Below are positions 22,806 through 33,537 of a stretch of DNA of 64,000 nt, piece after piece (within the stretch, counting starts at the first letter, position 1; every line of letters starts with the position of its first letter). The notes under the pieces were generated by a model. That model was not told where the DNA came from and did no database searches. It saw only the letters and a list, made by a program, of their open reading frames with translations. Position numbers and translations under genes: made by a program. This DNA is from Azoarcus sp. (GTDB lineage Bacteria; Pseudomonadota; Gammaproteobacteria; Burkholderiales; Rhodocyclaceae): positions 62,001 through 126,000 of the forward strand of contig JAUVVG010000001.1 in the NCBI GenBank assembly GCA_030604735.1, written 5' to 3'.

Positions 22806-24059
22806 ATGAGCATCGTTTCCAATCAAGTCGCCGCTACCTGGGCGCGCCGCAAGACACGACAGGTCAGGGTCGGACAAGTCAGGATCGGGTCGGACGCACC
22901 GATTGCGGTGCAGTCCATGACCAACACCGATACCGCCGACGTGCTCGCGACCGCGATGCAGGTCGCCGAGCTGGCGCGAGCCGGGTCCGAGATGGTGCGG
23001 GTCACGGTCAATAACGACGAGGCGGCCAGGGCGGTTCCGCATATCCGCGATCGCTTGCTCGCACTCAACATGGATGTCCCCCTGGTCGGCGACTTCCATT
23101 ACAACGGACACAAGTTGCTGTCGGATCATCCGGCTTGCGCCGAAGCGCTGGCCAAGCTGCGCATCAACCCGGGCAATGTCGGGGCCGGTGCCAAACGCGA
23201 TCCGCAATTCGCCGCGATCGTCGAGATCGCCTGCAAGTACGACAAGCCGGTCCGGATCGGGGTCAATTGGGGCAGCCTGGATCAGTCGGTGCTGGCGAGG
23301 GTGATGGACCACAACGCCAGGCAGCCCGAGCCGCGGGATGCCGGTGCGGTGATGCGCGAGGCGCTGGTCGTGTCGGCGCTCGAATCCGCGGCCAAGGCCG
23401 AGGAGTACGGCCTGCCGGGCGACCGCATCATCCTGTCGGCCAAGGTGTCGAGCGTGCAGGACTTGATCGCGGTCTATCGCGATCTCGGCGCCCGCTGCGA
23501 TTACCCGTTGCACCTCGGTCTGACCGAGGCCGGCATGGGCTCCAAAGGCATCGTCGCCTCCACCGCCGCGCTGGCGGTACTGCTGCAGGAAGGCATCGGC
23601 GACACGATCAGGGTTTCGCTGACCCCCGAGCCGAACGGCCGCCGCACCGAGGAAGTCGTCGTGGCGCAGGAGATCCTGCAGACCATGGGCTTGCGTGCGT
23701 TCACGCCCATGGTCACCGCCTGCCCGGGTTGTGGCCGGACCACGAGCACCTTCTTCCAGGAGCTGGCGTCCGGCATACAGGGCTATGTCCGGGAGCAGAT
23801 GCCGACCTGGCGCGAGGAGCGCGACGGGGTCGAGAATCTGACGCTGGCCGTGATGGGCTGTGTGGTCAATGGGCCGGGCGAGAGCAAGCATGCGAACATC
23901 GGCATTTCCCTGCCCGGCACCGGCGAAAGTCCGGCCGCACCGGTCTATGTGGACGGGGTCAAGACGGTCACGCTGCGTGGTGACAATATCGCGGTCGAGT
24001 TCCGCGCCATCGTCGATCAGTACATCGAAACCCGTTATCCGAAGAAAAAGGCGGGCTGA
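22806..24059 (+). CDS. ispG: (E)-4-hydroxy-3-methylbut-2-enyl-diphosphate synthase
   Basis: A [4Fe-4S] enzyme of the MEP isoprenoid pathway that converts MEcPP to HMBPP. The 417-residue protein is longer than the E. coli enzyme, as is usual in betaproteobacteria. The N-terminal TIM barrel carries [12 protein letters not shown] and VGDFHYNGH; the C-terminal cluster domain has CPGCGRTTS and [11 protein letters not shown]. It starts 6 bases after rodZ. Confidence 0.96.
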   Translation: MSIVSNQVAATWARRKTRQVRVGQVRIGSDAPIAVQSMTNTDTADVLATAMQVAELARAGSEMVRVTVNNDEAARAVPHIRDRLLALNMDVPLVGDFHYNGHKLLSDHPACAEALAKLRINPGNVGAGAKRDPQFAAIVEIACKYDKPVRIGVNWGSLDQSVLARVMDHNARQPEPRDAGAVMREALVVSALESAAKAEEYGLPGDRIILSAKVSSVQDLIAVYRDLGARCDYPLHLGLTEAGMGSKGIVASTAALAVLLQEGIGDTIRVSLTPEPNGRRTEEVVVAQEILQTMGLRAFTPMVTACPGCGRTTSTFFQELASGIQGYVREQMPTWREERDGVENLTLAVMGCVVNGPGESKHANIGISLPGTGESPAAPVYVDGVKTVTLRGDNIAVEFRAIVDQYIETRYPKKKAG

Positions 24060-24077
24060 GGCCCGAAGCCGACAACC

Positions 24078-25376
24078 ATGAGTCAAAGTTTGCAGGCCGT
24101 ACGCGGGATGAACGACATCCTGCCCGACGACGCCGAAATCTGGGAGCACTTCGAAGACATCGTGCGGGACTGGCTGCGCAGCTATGGCTACCGGCCGATC
24201 CGCATGCCCATCGTCGAGCCGACACCCTTGTTCAAACGCGCCATCGGCGAGGTGACCGACATCGTCGAGAAGGAAATGTATTCCTTCGTCGATGCCCTCA
24301 ACGGCGAGGCCTTGACGCTGCGCCCGGAAGGCACAGCCTCGTGCGTGCGGGCCGCGATCCAGCACAAGATGTTGCACACGGGTTCGCATCGGCTGTACTA
24401 CCAGGGGCCGATGTTCAGGCATGAGCGCCCGCAGAAGGGGCGTTACCGCCAGTTTCACCAGATCGGGGTCGAGGCGCTGGGTTTTCCGGGGCCGGACATC
24501 GACGCCGAACTGATCCTGATGTGCGCCCGCCTGTGGGACGATCTCGGGCTGGACGACGTCAAGCTGGAGCTCAATTCGCTGGGGTCCAGTGAAGAACGGG
24601 CGCAGCATCGTGCGGCGCTGATCGCCTACCTCGAGAGACACGTCGGCCAACTCGACGAGGACGGCAAGCGCCGGCTGCATACCAATCCGTTGCGCATTCT
24701 GGACACCAAGAACCCTGCGCTGCAGGACCTGGTCGAGGCCGCGCCGCGACTGGCCGATTTTCTGGGCGAAGCGTCTTTGCGCCACTTCGACGGCGTGCAG
24801 GCGATCCTCAAGGACGCGGGGGTTCCTTACAAGATCAATCACAGGCTGGTGCGGGGACTGGACTACTATAACCTGACCGTCTTCGAGTGGGTGACCACCC
24901 GCCTGGGCGCTCAGGGCACGGTCTGTGCGGGCGGCCGCTATGACGGCCTGGTCGAGATGCTCGGTGGCAAGCCGGCACCGGCTGCGGGCTACGCGATGGG
25001 GATAGAGCGTCTGCTTGCGTTGTGGCGCGAGAGCGGTGGCGAGGCCGAGCGGGCACAACCGGATGTCTACGTGGTCCATGTTGGCGAGCAAGCGCAGCGC
25101 ATGGCGTTTCGTGCCTCGGAGGCCTTGCGGGGCTATGGTTTTGCGGTGCTGACCCATTGTGGCGGGGGCAGTTTCAAGTCCCAGATGAAGAAGGCCGATG
25201 CCAGCGGTGCGCCGCTGGCCGTGGTGATCGGGGACGATGAGGCCGCCGAGGGTGTGGTCGGGCTGAAGCCGTTGAGGGGCCCGGGCGCGCAACAACGTAT
25301 CAGTATCGATGGCCTCGCCAACGCGGTGGCCGAGCGACTATTTTCAGAGGAAGACGAGCAAGATGGCAGTCTATGA
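24078..25376 (+). CDS. hisS: Histidyl-tRNA synthetase
   Basis: A class II synthetase of 432 residues. Motif 2 is seen in [22 protein letters not shown], the histidine-specific motif in [15 protein letters not shown], and motif 3 in [10 protein letters not shown], followed by the anticodon-binding domain. It lies in the usual ispG-hisS-yfgM-bamB order, and its last 14 bases overlap yfgM. A paralogue lacking aminoacylation function, hisZ, is encoded 7 kb downstream. Confidence 0.97.
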   Translation: MSQSLQAVRGMNDILPDDAEIWEHFEDIVRDWLRSYGYRPIRMPIVEPTPLFKRAIGEVTDIVEKEMYSFVDALNGEALTLRPEGTASCVRAAIQHKMLHTGSHRLYYQGPMFRHERPQKGRYRQFHQIGVEALGFPGPDIDAELILMCARLWDDLGLDDVKLELNSLGSSEERAQHRAALIAYLERHVGQLDEDGKRRLHTNPLRILDTKNPALQDLVEAAPRLADFLGEASLRHFDGVQAILKDAGVPYKINHRLVRGLDYYNLTVFEWVTTRLGAQGTVCAGGRYDGLVEMLGGKPAPAAGYAMGIERLLALWRESGGEAERAQPDVYVVHVGEQAQRMAFRASEALRGYGFAVLTHCGGGSFKSQMKKADASGAPLAVVIGDDEAAEGVVGLKPLRGPGAQQRISIDGLANAVAERLFSEEDEQDGSL

Positions 25377-26010
25377 TCTCGAAGAGCAGGAACAGATTTC
25401 CCAGATAAAGGCCTGGTGGGAACAGTACGGCAAGTATGTGACCGCGCTGGCGGTGACTGCGGCGGTCGCGTCGGTCGGGTGGCAGGGGTTTCAGTGGTAT
25501 CAGAACAAGCAGGCGAACGAGGCCGGTGGTTTGTACTTCGCCGTGCAGCGTGCGGTAGAGGACGGTGACGCCGCGCGTGCGCGCGAAGCGACCGGCCAGA
25601 TCATCGAGCGCCACGGCAAGTCGGCCTATGCCGAGATGGCCGCGCTGATGTCTGCCAGCGCCCAGTTCGCCGCCGGGGATTTCCGCAATGCCCGTGCCCA
25701 CCTCGAGTGGTTGCGCACCACCACCCAGGATCCGGTACTGAGGGACATCGCGCGCCTGCGCCTGGCAACGGTGATGCTGGCAGAAGGGGCGCATGCCGAA
25801 GCGCTGGCCCAGATCGAAGCGGCACCGGCGCCGTCGCTGGCCGCACGGTTCGCGGATCTGCGCGGTGACATCCTCGCCGAGCAAGGTCAGGTCGAACAGG
25901 CGGCAACGGCCTACCGTGCCGCAATCGACGCGCTGGCGGCCCAACCCACCGACGGTGCCGATACCCTGATCGACGTGATCCGGGTCAAACTCGAATCGCT
26001 GGAGGCCTGA
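25363..26010 (+). CDS. yfgM: YfgM-like TPR membrane protein (SecYEG ancillary factor)
   Basis: A 215-residue protein with an N-terminal cytoplasmic acidic segment, one membrane helix (about 25-42) and a periplasmic TPR-like helical domain. In E. coli YfgM binds SecYEG and PpiD and helps periplasmic folding. The ATG at 25363, overlapping hisS, has GAGGAAG upstream and gives the family N terminus [12 protein letters not shown]; the earlier in-frame ATG is rejected. Confidence 0.88.
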   Translation: MAVYDLEEQEQISQIKAWWEQYGKYVTALAVTAAVASVGWQGFQWYQNKQANEAGGLYFAVQRAVEDGDAARAREATGQIIERHGKSAYAEMAALMSASAQFAAGDFRNARAHLEWLRTTTQDPVLRDIARLRLATVMLAEGAHAEALAQIEAAPAPSLAARFADLRGDILAEQGQVEQAATAYRAAIDALAAQPTDGADTLIDVIRVKLESLEA

Positions 26011-26013
26011 GCC

Positions 26014-27165
26014 ATGAAGCGTTCTGCGGGGTCTATTGTCGCGCTGGTCGCGTCGCTGAGTGTGCTTGGCGGGTGCTCGTCGCTGAACCCGTTTTCCACC
26101 CCGGCGCCCAAGCCGGCCGAACTGGTCAGTTTCCAGCAAACGGCCGAATTGCGACCGCTGTGGCAGGTTCGTGTCGGTTCGAGCGGCCCGCATGTATTCC
26201 AGCCCGCCATCGTCGGTGACGAGATCTATGCCGCGGCCCACGACGGGACGGTGATGCGTATCGACGGCGGGCGTGTGGTCTGGCGTTCCAGCGTCGGCGC
26301 GCGCCTGTCCGCCGGCGTCGGCAGCAACGGGCGCGTGGTTTCGGTGGTCACGGTCGCTGGTGACGTGGTCGCACTGGATGCGACCAACGGTGCCGAGCGT
26401 TGGCGGGTTCCGGCCGGGGTCGAGGTGCTCGCGCCACCGGCGGTGGCCGACGCGACCGTAGTGGTGCGCGCATCCGATCACCGCCTGCTTGGTTTCGATG
26501 TGGCCGACGGGACGCGGCGCTGGGTGTATCAGCGCACCACGCCACCACTTGCGCTGCGCAACACCAGCGGGCTGTTGATGGCCGACGAGCGGGTCGGGAT
26601 AGTCGGTTATCCGGGCGGCAAACTGGTCGCGCTCGATACCCAGAACGGCGGCCCCTTGTGGGAACTGACCGTCGCGACCCCGCGCGGCGTGACCGAACTG
26701 GAACGGATCGCGGACGTCGCGGGCACCGCGGTGCTCGGTCGGCGTGAAGTCTGCGCGGTGGCATTCCAGGGCCGGGCGGCCTGCTTCGATCTCGACAATG
26801 GCAACGCCCTGTGGTCCCGCGAGTTTTCCAGCGCGGTCGGGATGGATCGCGATACCCGTTTCGTGTTCGTGACCGACACCGCCGATGCGGTCAATGGACT
26901 GGATGCCTTCAGTGGCGCCAATGTCTGGAAGCAGGATGCGATGACCCGACGTGGCGTGTCGCGCCCGCTGTCGCTGGGAGATTTCGTCGTCGTTGGTGAT
27001 GCTCAGGGTTATTTGCACCTGCTCGATCGCGAGACCGGCCGCTTCGTCGCCAGGACCCGGGTCGACAGCAGCGCCGTCACGGCCGATCCGCGCGCCTTGT
27101 CGTCCGGTCAACGCTTCGTCGTCCAGACCCGCGACGGCAATGTCGCCGCCTACGAAGCACGTTGA
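26014..27165 (+). CDS. bamB: Outer membrane assembly lipoprotein BamB
   Basis: A scaffold of the BAM complex that inserts beta-barrel proteins. The 383-residue protein has a lipobox LGGC (Cys21) and eight PQQ-like propeller blades, seen in repeats such as [28 protein letters not shown] and [12 protein letters not shown]. It starts 3 bases after yfgM and is followed by der after 16 bases. Confidence 0.94.
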   Translation: MKRSAGSIVALVASLSVLGGCSSLNPFSTPAPKPAELVSFQQTAELRPLWQVRVGSSGPHVFQPAIVGDEIYAAAHDGTVMRIDGGRVVWRSSVGARLSAGVGSNGRVVSVVTVAGDVVALDATNGAERWRVPAGVEVLAPPAVADATVVVRASDHRLLGFDVADGTRRWVYQRTTPPLALRNTSGLLMADERVGIVGYPGGKLVALDTQNGGPLWELTVATPRGVTELERIADVAGTAVLGRREVCAVAFQGRAACFDLDNGNALWSREFSSAVGMDRDTRFVFVTDTADAVNGLDAFSGANVWKQDAMTRRGVSRPLSLGDFVVVGDAQGYLHLLDRETGRFVARTRVDSSAVTADPRALSSGQRFVVQTRDGNVAAYEAR

Positions 27166-27181
27166 ACGGAAAAAACCCAGA

Positions 27182-28513
27182 GTGAAACCCACCATTGTCC
27201 TGGTCGGCCGGCCCAATGTCGGCAAATCGACCCTGTTCAACCGTCTCACCAAGACCCGGGACGCGCTGGTCGCCGATCAGCCCGGGCTGACCCGGGATCG
27301 CCACTACGGCATAGGCCGGGTTGGCGAACGCGACTATCTGGTCGTCGATACTGCGGGTTTCGATCCGGTCGCCAAGACCGGGATCATGCACGAGATGGCG
27401 CAGCAGGCCGAGCAGGCGATTGCCGAAGCCGATGCCCTGCTGTTCCTGGTCGATGGTCGGGTCGGGCTGACCCCGCACGACGAGCAGATCGCGGCACGGC
27501 TGCGTCGGGCGGATCGCCCGGTCTTCCTCGTGGTCAACAAGGCCGAGGGCATGAACCGCAGCATGATCGCAGCGGATTTTCATGCGCTCGGTCTCGGGGC
27601 GCCATTGCCGATTTCAGCCTCCCATGGCGACGGCGTCAAGGAATTGATCAACGACGTACTGGAAGGGTTTCCCGAGGACGAGCCGGACGAGGACGAGCAG
27701 GACGAACGCGCGCCGCGGATCGCCATCGTCGGACGCCCCAATGTCGGCAAGTCCACGCTGGTCAACGCCTTGCTGGGCGAGGAGCGGGTGATCGCGTTCG
27801 ACATGCCGGGCACCACCCGCGATGCGATTGCGATTCCGTTCGAGCGGGCAGGCAAGCGCTACACGCTGATCGATACCGCCGGCCTGCGCCGGCGCGGCAA
27901 GATCTTCGAGGCGGTGGAGAAGTTCTCGGTCATCAAGACGCTGCAGGCGATCGAGCGCTGCAATGTGGTCGTGCTGGTACTGGACGCGTCGCAGGATATC
28001 TCCGACCAGGATGCGCATATCGGCGGCTTCGTGCTCGAGGCCGGGCGGGCGCTGGTCGTCGCGGTCAATAAATGGGATTCGATCGACGATTATCGCCGCG
28101 AGCAGATCAAGAACGACATCACTCGCAAGCTCGGTTTTCTCGCCTTCGCGCGCTTCCACTACATCTCCGCCCTCAAGGGCAGCGGAGTCGGGGTGGTGAT
28201 CAAGTCGGTCGATGCGGCCTACGCCGCGGCGATGTCGGACTTGTCCACGCCGCGGCTCACCCGCACCCTGCAGGCGGCGGTCGCCAAGCAGGCCCCGCCG
28301 CGACACGGGGTGTTCCGCCCAAAGCTGCGCTATGCCCACCAGGGTGGGAGCAATCCGCCCATCGTGGTCATCCATGGATCGGCGCTCGATCATGTGCCGG
28401 CATCGTATGTCCGTTTTCTGGAGCGGACCTTCATGGAGGCGTTCAAGTTGCAGGGTACGCCGCTGAGAATACAATTCAAGTCGGCCCATAATCCTTACGC
28501 CAGCAAGGAATGA
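27182..28513 (+). CDS. der: Ribosome-associated GTPase Der (EngA)
   Basis: A tandem GTPase needed for 50S assembly. The 443-residue protein has two G domains, each with GRPNVGKST (near residues 9 and 184) and DTAG, plus NKxD-type motifs (VNKAEG in the first, VNKWDS in the second), and a C-terminal KH-like domain. An acidic linker ([10 protein letters not shown]) joins the domains. The start is GTG at 27182; the frame runs upstream into bamB sequence, which is not coding there. Confidence 0.96.
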   Translation: MKPTIVLVGRPNVGKSTLFNRLTKTRDALVADQPGLTRDRHYGIGRVGERDYLVVDTAGFDPVAKTGIMHEMAQQAEQAIAEADALLFLVDGRVGLTPHDEQIAARLRRADRPVFLVVNKAEGMNRSMIAADFHALGLGAPLPISASHGDGVKELINDVLEGFPEDEPDEDEQDERAPRIAIVGRPNVGKSTLVNALLGEERVIAFDMPGTTRDAIAIPFERAGKRYTLIDTAGLRRRGKIFEAVEKFSVIKTLQAIERCNVVVLVLDASQDISDQDAHIGGFVLEAGRALVVAVNKWDSIDDYRREQIKNDITRKLGFLAFARFHYISALKGSGVGVVIKSVDAAYAAAMSDLSTPRLTRTLQAAVAKQAPPRHGVFRPKLRYAHQGGSNPPIVVIHGSALDHVPASYVRFLERTFMEAFKLQGTPLRIQFKSAHNPYASKE

Positions 28514-28603
28514 GATCCACGCCACCAGAAAGGCCGTCGAAATGTGGCGGTGCAGCATCAATTACTATACATTCACGAGACCAACACGCTCGAGGACTAG
28601 AAA

Positions 28604-28843
28604 ATGAGTAATAAAGGGCAACTTCTACAAGACCCGTTCCTGAACACCCTGCGCAGGGAGCACATCCCGGTTTCGATCTATCTCGTGAACGGGATCAAGC
28701 TCCAGGGGCAGATCGAGTCCTTCGATCAATATGTGGTCCTGCTCAAGAACACCGTCACCCAGATGGTCTACAAACATGCGATCTCCACTGTCGTGCCGGC
28801 GCGTCCGGTCACGATTCAGCAACAGGACGCGGGTGCAGCCTGA
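28604..28843 (+). CDS. hfq: RNA chaperone Hfq
   Basis: A 79-residue hexameric RNA-binding protein that matches small RNAs to mRNAs. The Sm1 motif ([28 protein letters not shown]) and Sm2 motif ([17 protein letters not shown]) are complete, with the distal/proximal site residues Q, F, Y and the YKH triad. The C-terminal tail is short. The AT-rich stretch ATTACTATACATT at about 28561-28573 upstream may carry a -10 box. Confidence 0.97.
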   Translation: MSNKGQLLQDPFLNTLRREHIPVSIYLVNGIKLQGQIESFDQYVVLLKNTVTQMVYKHAISTVVPARPVTIQQQDAGAA

Positions 28844-28869
28844 GTCATCGCGGTTTCGGAGGGCGATAG

Positions 28870-30015
28870 ATGTTTGAACGCCCTTCCGCGGGGGAGCGGG
28901 CAGTGCTCGTTCAACTCGACCTGAATCAAGGTATGCTCGACGAGCGGATTGCCGAGCTCAAATTGCTGGTCGGTAGTGCCGGCGCATCGGTCGAAGCCGT
29001 CGTGACCGGGCGTCGCCCCAAGCCGGATTCGGCCACCTTCGCCGGAAAAGGCAAGGTCGAGGAAATCGCCGCAACCCTGCACGCCCATTCCGCAGACATC
29101 GTCGTGTTCAATCACGCCTTGTCGCCCGGGCAGCAGCGCAACCTGGAGCGGACGCTGCAATGCCGGGTCATCGATCGTACCGCGCTGATACTGGACATTT
29201 TCGCGCTCAGGGCGAGGAGCCACGAGGGCAAGCTGCAGGTAGAACTCGCCCAGCTCGATCACTTGTCCACCCGGCTCGTGCGCGGCTGGACCCACCTCGA
29301 GCGGCAAAAGGGCGGGATCGGCTTGCGTGGTCCGGGTGAGAAACAGCTCGAGACCGACCGCCGCCTGCTTGGCGTGCGGGTCAAGGCGCTGAAGGCGCGG
29401 CTGGGCAAGATCGAGAAGCAGCGGCGCGTGCGGCGTCGCGGGCGAGAGCGTGGCGAGGTGCTGTCGGTGTCTCTGGTCGGCTACACCAATGCCGGCAAAT
29501 CGACCCTCTTCAACGCGCTGACCAAGGCCGGCGCCTATTCGGCAGACCAGTTGTTCGCAACCCTGGATACCACCTCCAGACGGCTTTATGTCGGAGAAGC
29601 GGGGAACGTTGTGCTCTCCGACACGGTCGGATTCATTCGCGATCTGCCGCATGCGCTGGTAGCAGCCTTCCATGCCACGCTGGAGGAAACCGCCAACGCG
29701 GATCTGTTGCTGCATGTGGTCGATTCAGCGAGTGAAGACCGGGAATCCCAGATCGACGCGGTCAATCAGGTACTCGACGAGATCGGGGCCGGAGACGTGC
29801 CGCAAATCCTGGTCTTCAACAAGATAGACCTGACCCGGGCCAGCCCGGCGGTCAATAGGGACGAGTGTGGTAACATCAGCGGCGTTTTTTTGAGTGCCGT
29901 TTCGGGCAGCGGCCTGGGCCTTTTGCGGGATGTGCTCGCAGAGGTCGCAAGCAAGGCGGTACAGGCACGGACGGAAGCGGAAGCGTCTCCGGTGAAGCAA
30001 CTCGAGCAGTTATAA
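28870..30015 (+). CDS. hflX: Ribosome-rescue GTPase HflX
   Basis: A GTPase that binds 50S subunits and splits stalled ribosomes under stress. The 381-residue protein has the N-terminal HflX domain, the glycine-rich segment LRGPGEKQLE, and a G domain with VGYTNAGKSTLFNAL, DTVGFIRDLPHALVAAF and FNKIDL. The C-terminal tail is short relative to E. coli. It lies between hfq and hflK as in most proteobacteria. Confidence 0.95.
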   Translation: MFERPSAGERAVLVQLDLNQGMLDERIAELKLLVGSAGASVEAVVTGRRPKPDSATFAGKGKVEEIAATLHAHSADIVVFNHALSPGQQRNLERTLQCRVIDRTALILDIFALRARSHEGKLQVELAQLDHLSTRLVRGWTHLERQKGGIGLRGPGEKQLETDRRLLGVRVKALKARLGKIEKQRRVRRRGRERGEVLSVSLVGYTNAGKSTLFNALTKAGAYSADQLFATLDTTSRRLYVGEAGNVVLSDTVGFIRDLPHALVAAFHATLEETANADLLLHVVDSASEDRESQIDAVNQVLDEIGAGDVPQILVFNKIDLTRASPAVNRDECGNISGVFLSAVSGSGLGLLRDVLAEVASKAVQARTEAEASPVKQLEQL

Positions 30016-30035
30016 ACATCAATACAGGTCTGCTA

Positions 30036-31307
30036 ATGTCACTGAATGATCCTCGCTGGGGCAACCAGGGGAATGACGACGACAAGCGCGGCGACAAAGG
30101 TCGTGGCGATAACCAGGGGCCTCCGGATCTGGAGGACGTCTGGCGTGATTTCAATCAGCGTCTTTCCGGCATTTTCGGCGGAAAGCGTGAAGGCGGCGGT
30201 CGTCCCAATGGTGGAGGCCAGGGCGGCGGAGGCGGTGGCGGGCCACAGCTTCCCCAGTTCTCTTTCAAGCAGTTCGGTGGTGGCGTCGTCGCGTTGGCGG
30301 GCTTGCTCGTGGTCGTCTGGCTGGCCAGCGGTTTCTACACGGTCAATGCCAACGAACGCGCGGTAGTGCTCCGTTTCGGTAGTCCGGTCGAGACCACCGA
30401 GCCGGGCCTGCGCTGGCGCCTGCCGTATCCGATCGAGCAGCACGAGATCGTCGACTTGTCCGGCGTGCGGACGGTCGAGGTCGGTTACCGGGGTGCGGAG
30501 CGCAACCGGGTGCTGCGCGAGGCCTTGATGCTGACCGATGATGCGAACATCATCAACATTCAGTTCGCGGTCCAGTACATTCTCAAGAGTCCCGAGGATT
30601 ACCTGTTCAATAATCGGTTCCCGGATGATTCGGTGATTCAGGCCGCCGAAACCGCGATGCGCGAGATCGTCGGTAAGAGCACCATGGACTTCGTGTTGTA
30701 CGAAGGTCGAGAAGACATCGCGGCGACCGCGCAGGAGTTGATGCAGACCATTCTCGACCGTTACGAGACCGGCATCCTGATCAGCCGGGTGACGATGCAG
30801 AACGCCCAGCCGCCCGAGCAGGTGCAGGCCGCGTTCGATGATGCGGTCAAGGCGGGGCAGGATCGCGAACGTCTGCGTAACGAGGGCGAGGCCTATCGTA
30901 ACGACGTGGTCCCGCGTGCCCGTGGTACGGCCGCAAGACTGATCGAAGAGGCCAATGCCTATCGTGAGCGGGTGATCGCGAACGCGGAAGGTGAGGCCTC
31001 CCGCTTCACCCAGGTGTACAACGAGTTCAGTCGTGCTCCCGAAGTGACGCGCGAGCGCCTCTATCTCGAAACCATGCAGCAGGTATTGTCGAGCACCAGC
31101 AAGGTGATGATCGATGCAAGCAACAACGGCAATCTCATGTTGATGCCCTTGGACAAGCTGCTGCAGGGTGGAGGCAGTGACGCAAGGGTGGTCGAACCCC
31201 GTGCGCCGACGAGCACACCTTCCACGTCCCCGACCCGGTCGAGCGAACCGATTTTTGACCCGCGTGATCGCGACATGATGCGCAATCGTGATCTGGGAGG
31301 CCGTTAA
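30036..31307 (+). CDS. hflK: FtsH protease regulator HflK
   Basis: A SPFH-domain protein forming, with HflC, a periplasmic cage around FtsH. The 423-residue protein has a Gly/Asn/Asp-rich N-terminal cytoplasmic region (residues 1-78, with a run of seven Gly), a membrane helix (about 80-101), the SPFH/band-7 domain and a coiled-coil region, ending in a Pro/Ser/Thr-rich tail. Its TAA overlaps the hflC ATG by one base. Confidence 0.95.
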   Translation: MSLNDPRWGNQGNDDDKRGDKGRGDNQGPPDLEDVWRDFNQRLSGIFGGKREGGGRPNGGGQGGGGGGGPQLPQFSFKQFGGGVVALAGLLVVVWLASGFYTVNANERAVVLRFGSPVETTEPGLRWRLPYPIEQHEIVDLSGVRTVEVGYRGAERNRVLREALMLTDDANIINIQFAVQYILKSPEDYLFNNRFPDDSVIQAAETAMREIVGKSTMDFVLYEGREDIAATAQELMQTILDRYETGILISRVTMQNAQPPEQVQAAFDDAVKAGQDRERLRNEGEAYRNDVVPRARGTAARLIEEANAYRERVIANAEGEASRFTQVYNEFSRAPEVTRERLYLETMQQVLSSTSKVMIDASNNGNLMLMPLDKLLQGGGSDARVVEPRAPTSTPSTSPTRSSEPIFDPRDRDMMRNRDLGGR

Positions 31308-32188
31308 TGAGTAACAAGATCAACATCATCGCCGGTGTCCTGCTATTGCTGGGAGCCTTGGCTTCGATGACGCTGTTCACTGTCGATAAAAGGCAGTACG
31401 CGATCATCTTCCAGTTGGGTGAAGTGAAGGAAGTGATCACGGAACCCGGTCTCAAGTTCAAGCTGCCGTTGATCCAGAACGTCCGCTTCTTCGACAAGCG
31501 GATCCTCACGATCGATACGCCGGAGCCTGAGCGTTTCATCACCGCCGAGAAGCAAAACGTACTGGTCGATCACTTCGTGAAGTGGCGGATCATCGACCCG
31601 CGGCTTTACTACGAGTCGGTGGCGGGGGACGAGGTCAGGGCGCGGACGCGTCTGCTGCAGACGGTCAACTCGGGACTGCGAGAAGAGTTCGGTCGCCGCA
31701 CGGTGCCGGAGGTGGTTTCTGGCGAGCGTGACCGCATCATGGAGAACATGCGTATCCGGGCCGATACCGATGCGCGTCAGATCGGTGTTCAGATTCTGGA
31801 CGTCCGCTTGAAGCGGGTCGATCTGCCGACCGAGGTGTCCGAGTCGGTCTATCGCCGGATGGAGGCGGAGCGTTTGCGGGTTGCGAACGAACTGCGTTCG
31901 GAAGGGGGTGCGATCGCCGAACAGATCCGCGCCGATGCCGACCGCCAGCGTGAAGTGATCATCGCCGAAGCCTATCGCGAAGCCCAGATGCTGATGGGTC
32001 AGGGTGACGCCACCGCGACCTCGATCTATGCCGAGGCCTTCGAGCGGGATCCGGAGTTCTTCTCCTTCTACCGCAGCCTCGAGGCTTATCGCAGCAGCTT
32101 TTCCAGCAAGGGCGACGTGATGGTGCTCGATCCGAGTTCCGACTTCTTCAAGTTCCTGAAGTCACCGGTCGGGGCCCCGAGCAACTGA
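31307..32188 (+). CDS. hflC: FtsH protease regulator HflC
   Basis: Partner of HflK. The 293-residue protein has an N-terminal membrane anchor (about 5-24), the band-7 domain (VDKRQYAIIFQLGEVKEVI onwards) and a long Glu/Arg/Ala-rich helical segment after residue 180. Start and spacing indicate translational coupling to hflK. Confidence 0.95.
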   Translation: MSNKINIIAGVLLLLGALASMTLFTVDKRQYAIIFQLGEVKEVITEPGLKFKLPLIQNVRFFDKRILTIDTPEPERFITAEKQNVLVDHFVKWRIIDPRLYYESVAGDEVRARTRLLQTVNSGLREEFGRRTVPEVVSGERDRIMENMRIRADTDARQIGVQILDVRLKRVDLPTEVSESVYRRMEAERLRVANELRSEGGAIAEQIRADADRQREVIIAEAYREAQMLMGQGDATATSIYAEAFERDPEFFSFYRSLEAYRSSFSSKGDVMVLDPSSDFFKFLKSPVGAPSN

Positions 32189-32192
32189 TTCG

Positions 32193-32378
32193 ATGGGCCA
32201 ATCCCTGTTGATGGCCTTCGCACTGATGCTCGTGCTCGAAGGCCTTCTTCCCTTCGTCGCGCCAGCCCGCTGGCGCGACACCTTTTTGCTGCTCGCCCGT
32301 CTTGCCGATGGCCCGATCCGCGTCAGCGGTCTGGCCTCGATGCTGGCGGGCGTGCTGCTGCTCTACCGGGTGTTTTGA
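32193..32378 (+). CDS. DUF2065 family small membrane protein
   Basis: A 61-residue protein with two hydrophobic helices (about 4-24 and 43-59) separated by a polar turn ARWRDTFLL. The sequence [13 protein letters not shown] and its place between hflC and hisZ match the DUF2065 family, commonly found beside hflKC in beta- and gammaproteobacteria. A role with the FtsH-HflKC complex is only suggested by position. Confidence 0.85.
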   Translation: MGQSLLMAFALMLVLEGLLPFVAPARWRDTFLLLARLADGPIRVSGLASMLAGVLLLYRVF

Positions 32379-32380
32379 CA

Positions 32381-33535
32381 ATGCGTTGGGTACTCCCCGA
32401 TCACATTCAGGATGCGCTTCCGCCCGAAGCCGAGAAGCTGGAACAATTGCGACGCAGACTGCTGGACAGTTTCCGGGCGCGAGGATACCAGCTGGTCATA
32501 CCGCCGATGCTCGAGTATCTGGATTCGCTGACGACTGGCGCCGGTCGCGATCTGAAGCTGCGTACGTTCAAGCTGGTGGATCAACTGTCCGGCAAGACGA
32601 TGGGTGTGCGCGCGGACATGACGCCGCAGGTCTCGCGCATCGATGCGCACCTGCTCAATCGCCGCGGCGTGTCACGGCTGTGCTATTGCGGCAGCGTCCT
32701 CCACACGCTGCCCTCCACGCTGACCGCGACCCGCGAGCCGCTGCAGCTCGGGGCCGAGATCTATGGACATGACGGCCTCGAGGCGGATATCGAGATATTC
32801 CGCTTGCTGGCCGAAGTGATGCGCCTGGCCGAAGTGCCGGCCAGCCGGATCGATATCGGGCACATGGGCATCTTCAAGGCGCTGGCGGCCGGTGCGGGGC
32901 TGGTGCCGGAGCGCGAGGAAGAATTGTTCGACCTGCTCCAGGCCAAGGATATTCCCGACCTGCAGGCCTTGTTGGCCGATGTGGCCGAGCCGATGCGCTC
33001 GGCACTGTTGGCCTTGCCAGGCTTGTATGGGGGCGTGGACGTCCTTGACCTGGCCGAGGCCAGTTTGCCAGCCCTGCCCGAGGTCCGCTCGGCCCTGGCC
33101 GACATGCGCCGCCGGGCCGACGCGGTGTCGGAGTTGCCACTCAGTTTCGATTTCGCCGACCTGAGAGGCTATCACTACCATAGCGGCCTGATGTTCGCCG
33201 CTTATGGCGAGGGTTCAGCTGCTGCGCTGGCCTTGGGCGGCCGCTACGATCAGGTCGGAGCCGCGTATGGCCGTGGCCGGCCGGCGACCGGTTTCAGCCT
33301 GGATTTGCGCGAGCTTGTCCGCAATCGGGGCGTCGAGCTTGCGGACGGAGCCATCCTCGCGCCGGCCGTGCAGGATACGGAGTTGCATGACATGATCGAC
33401 CGCCTGCGCAGCCAGGGCGAGGTGGTCATGGTCGAACTGCCCGGTCATCCGGGCACTTGGAAGGAAGCCGGCTGTGACCGGCAACTGGTCAGGCGTGATG
33501 GCCGATGGTCGGTCTTAGCGCTACAGGGAGAATAG
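32381..33535 (+). CDS. hisZ: ATP phosphoribosyltransferase regulatory subunit
   Basis: A histidyl-tRNA-synthetase-like protein that forms the active hetero-octamer with short-form HisG in the first step of histidine synthesis. The 384-residue protein shows the class II core without the anticodon-binding domain. [10 protein letters not shown] and ALGGRYDQV replace the tRNA-synthetase motif 3 area. The ATG at 32381, two bases after the DUF2065 stop, is chosen over an in-frame TTG. Its presence implies that hisG (not in the window) is the short form. Confidence 0.94.
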   Translation: MRWVLPDHIQDALPPEAEKLEQLRRRLLDSFRARGYQLVIPPMLEYLDSLTTGAGRDLKLRTFKLVDQLSGKTMGVRADMTPQVSRIDAHLLNRRGVSRLCYCGSVLHTLPSTLTATREPLQLGAEIYGHDGLEADIEIFRLLAEVMRLAEVPASRIDIGHMGIFKALAAGAGLVPEREEELFDLLQAKDIPDLQALLADVAEPMRSALLALPGLYGGVDVLDLAEASLPALPEVRSALADMRRRADAVSELPLSFDFADLRGYHYHSGLMFAAYGEGSAAALALGGRYDQVGAAYGRGRPATGFSLDLRELVRNRGVELADGAILAPAVQDTELHDMIDRLRSQGEVVMVELPGHPGTWKEAGCDRQLVRRDGRWSVLALQGE

Positions 33536-33537
33536 GA

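Noticed and set aside
22320-25295. A 991-codon open frame on the minus strand
   Set aside because: It lies opposite rodZ, ispG and hisS. High GC and codon bias leave the antisense frame free of stops; the product is rich in Arg/His/Asp/Gly with no recognisable domain.
26951-27181. Upstream start for der inside bamB
   Set aside because: Residues are not Der-like; [16 protein letters not shown] from GTG 27182 is the family start.
25300-27252. A 650-codon minus-strand frame
   Set aside because: Antisense shadow of yfgM and bamB, same composition artefact.
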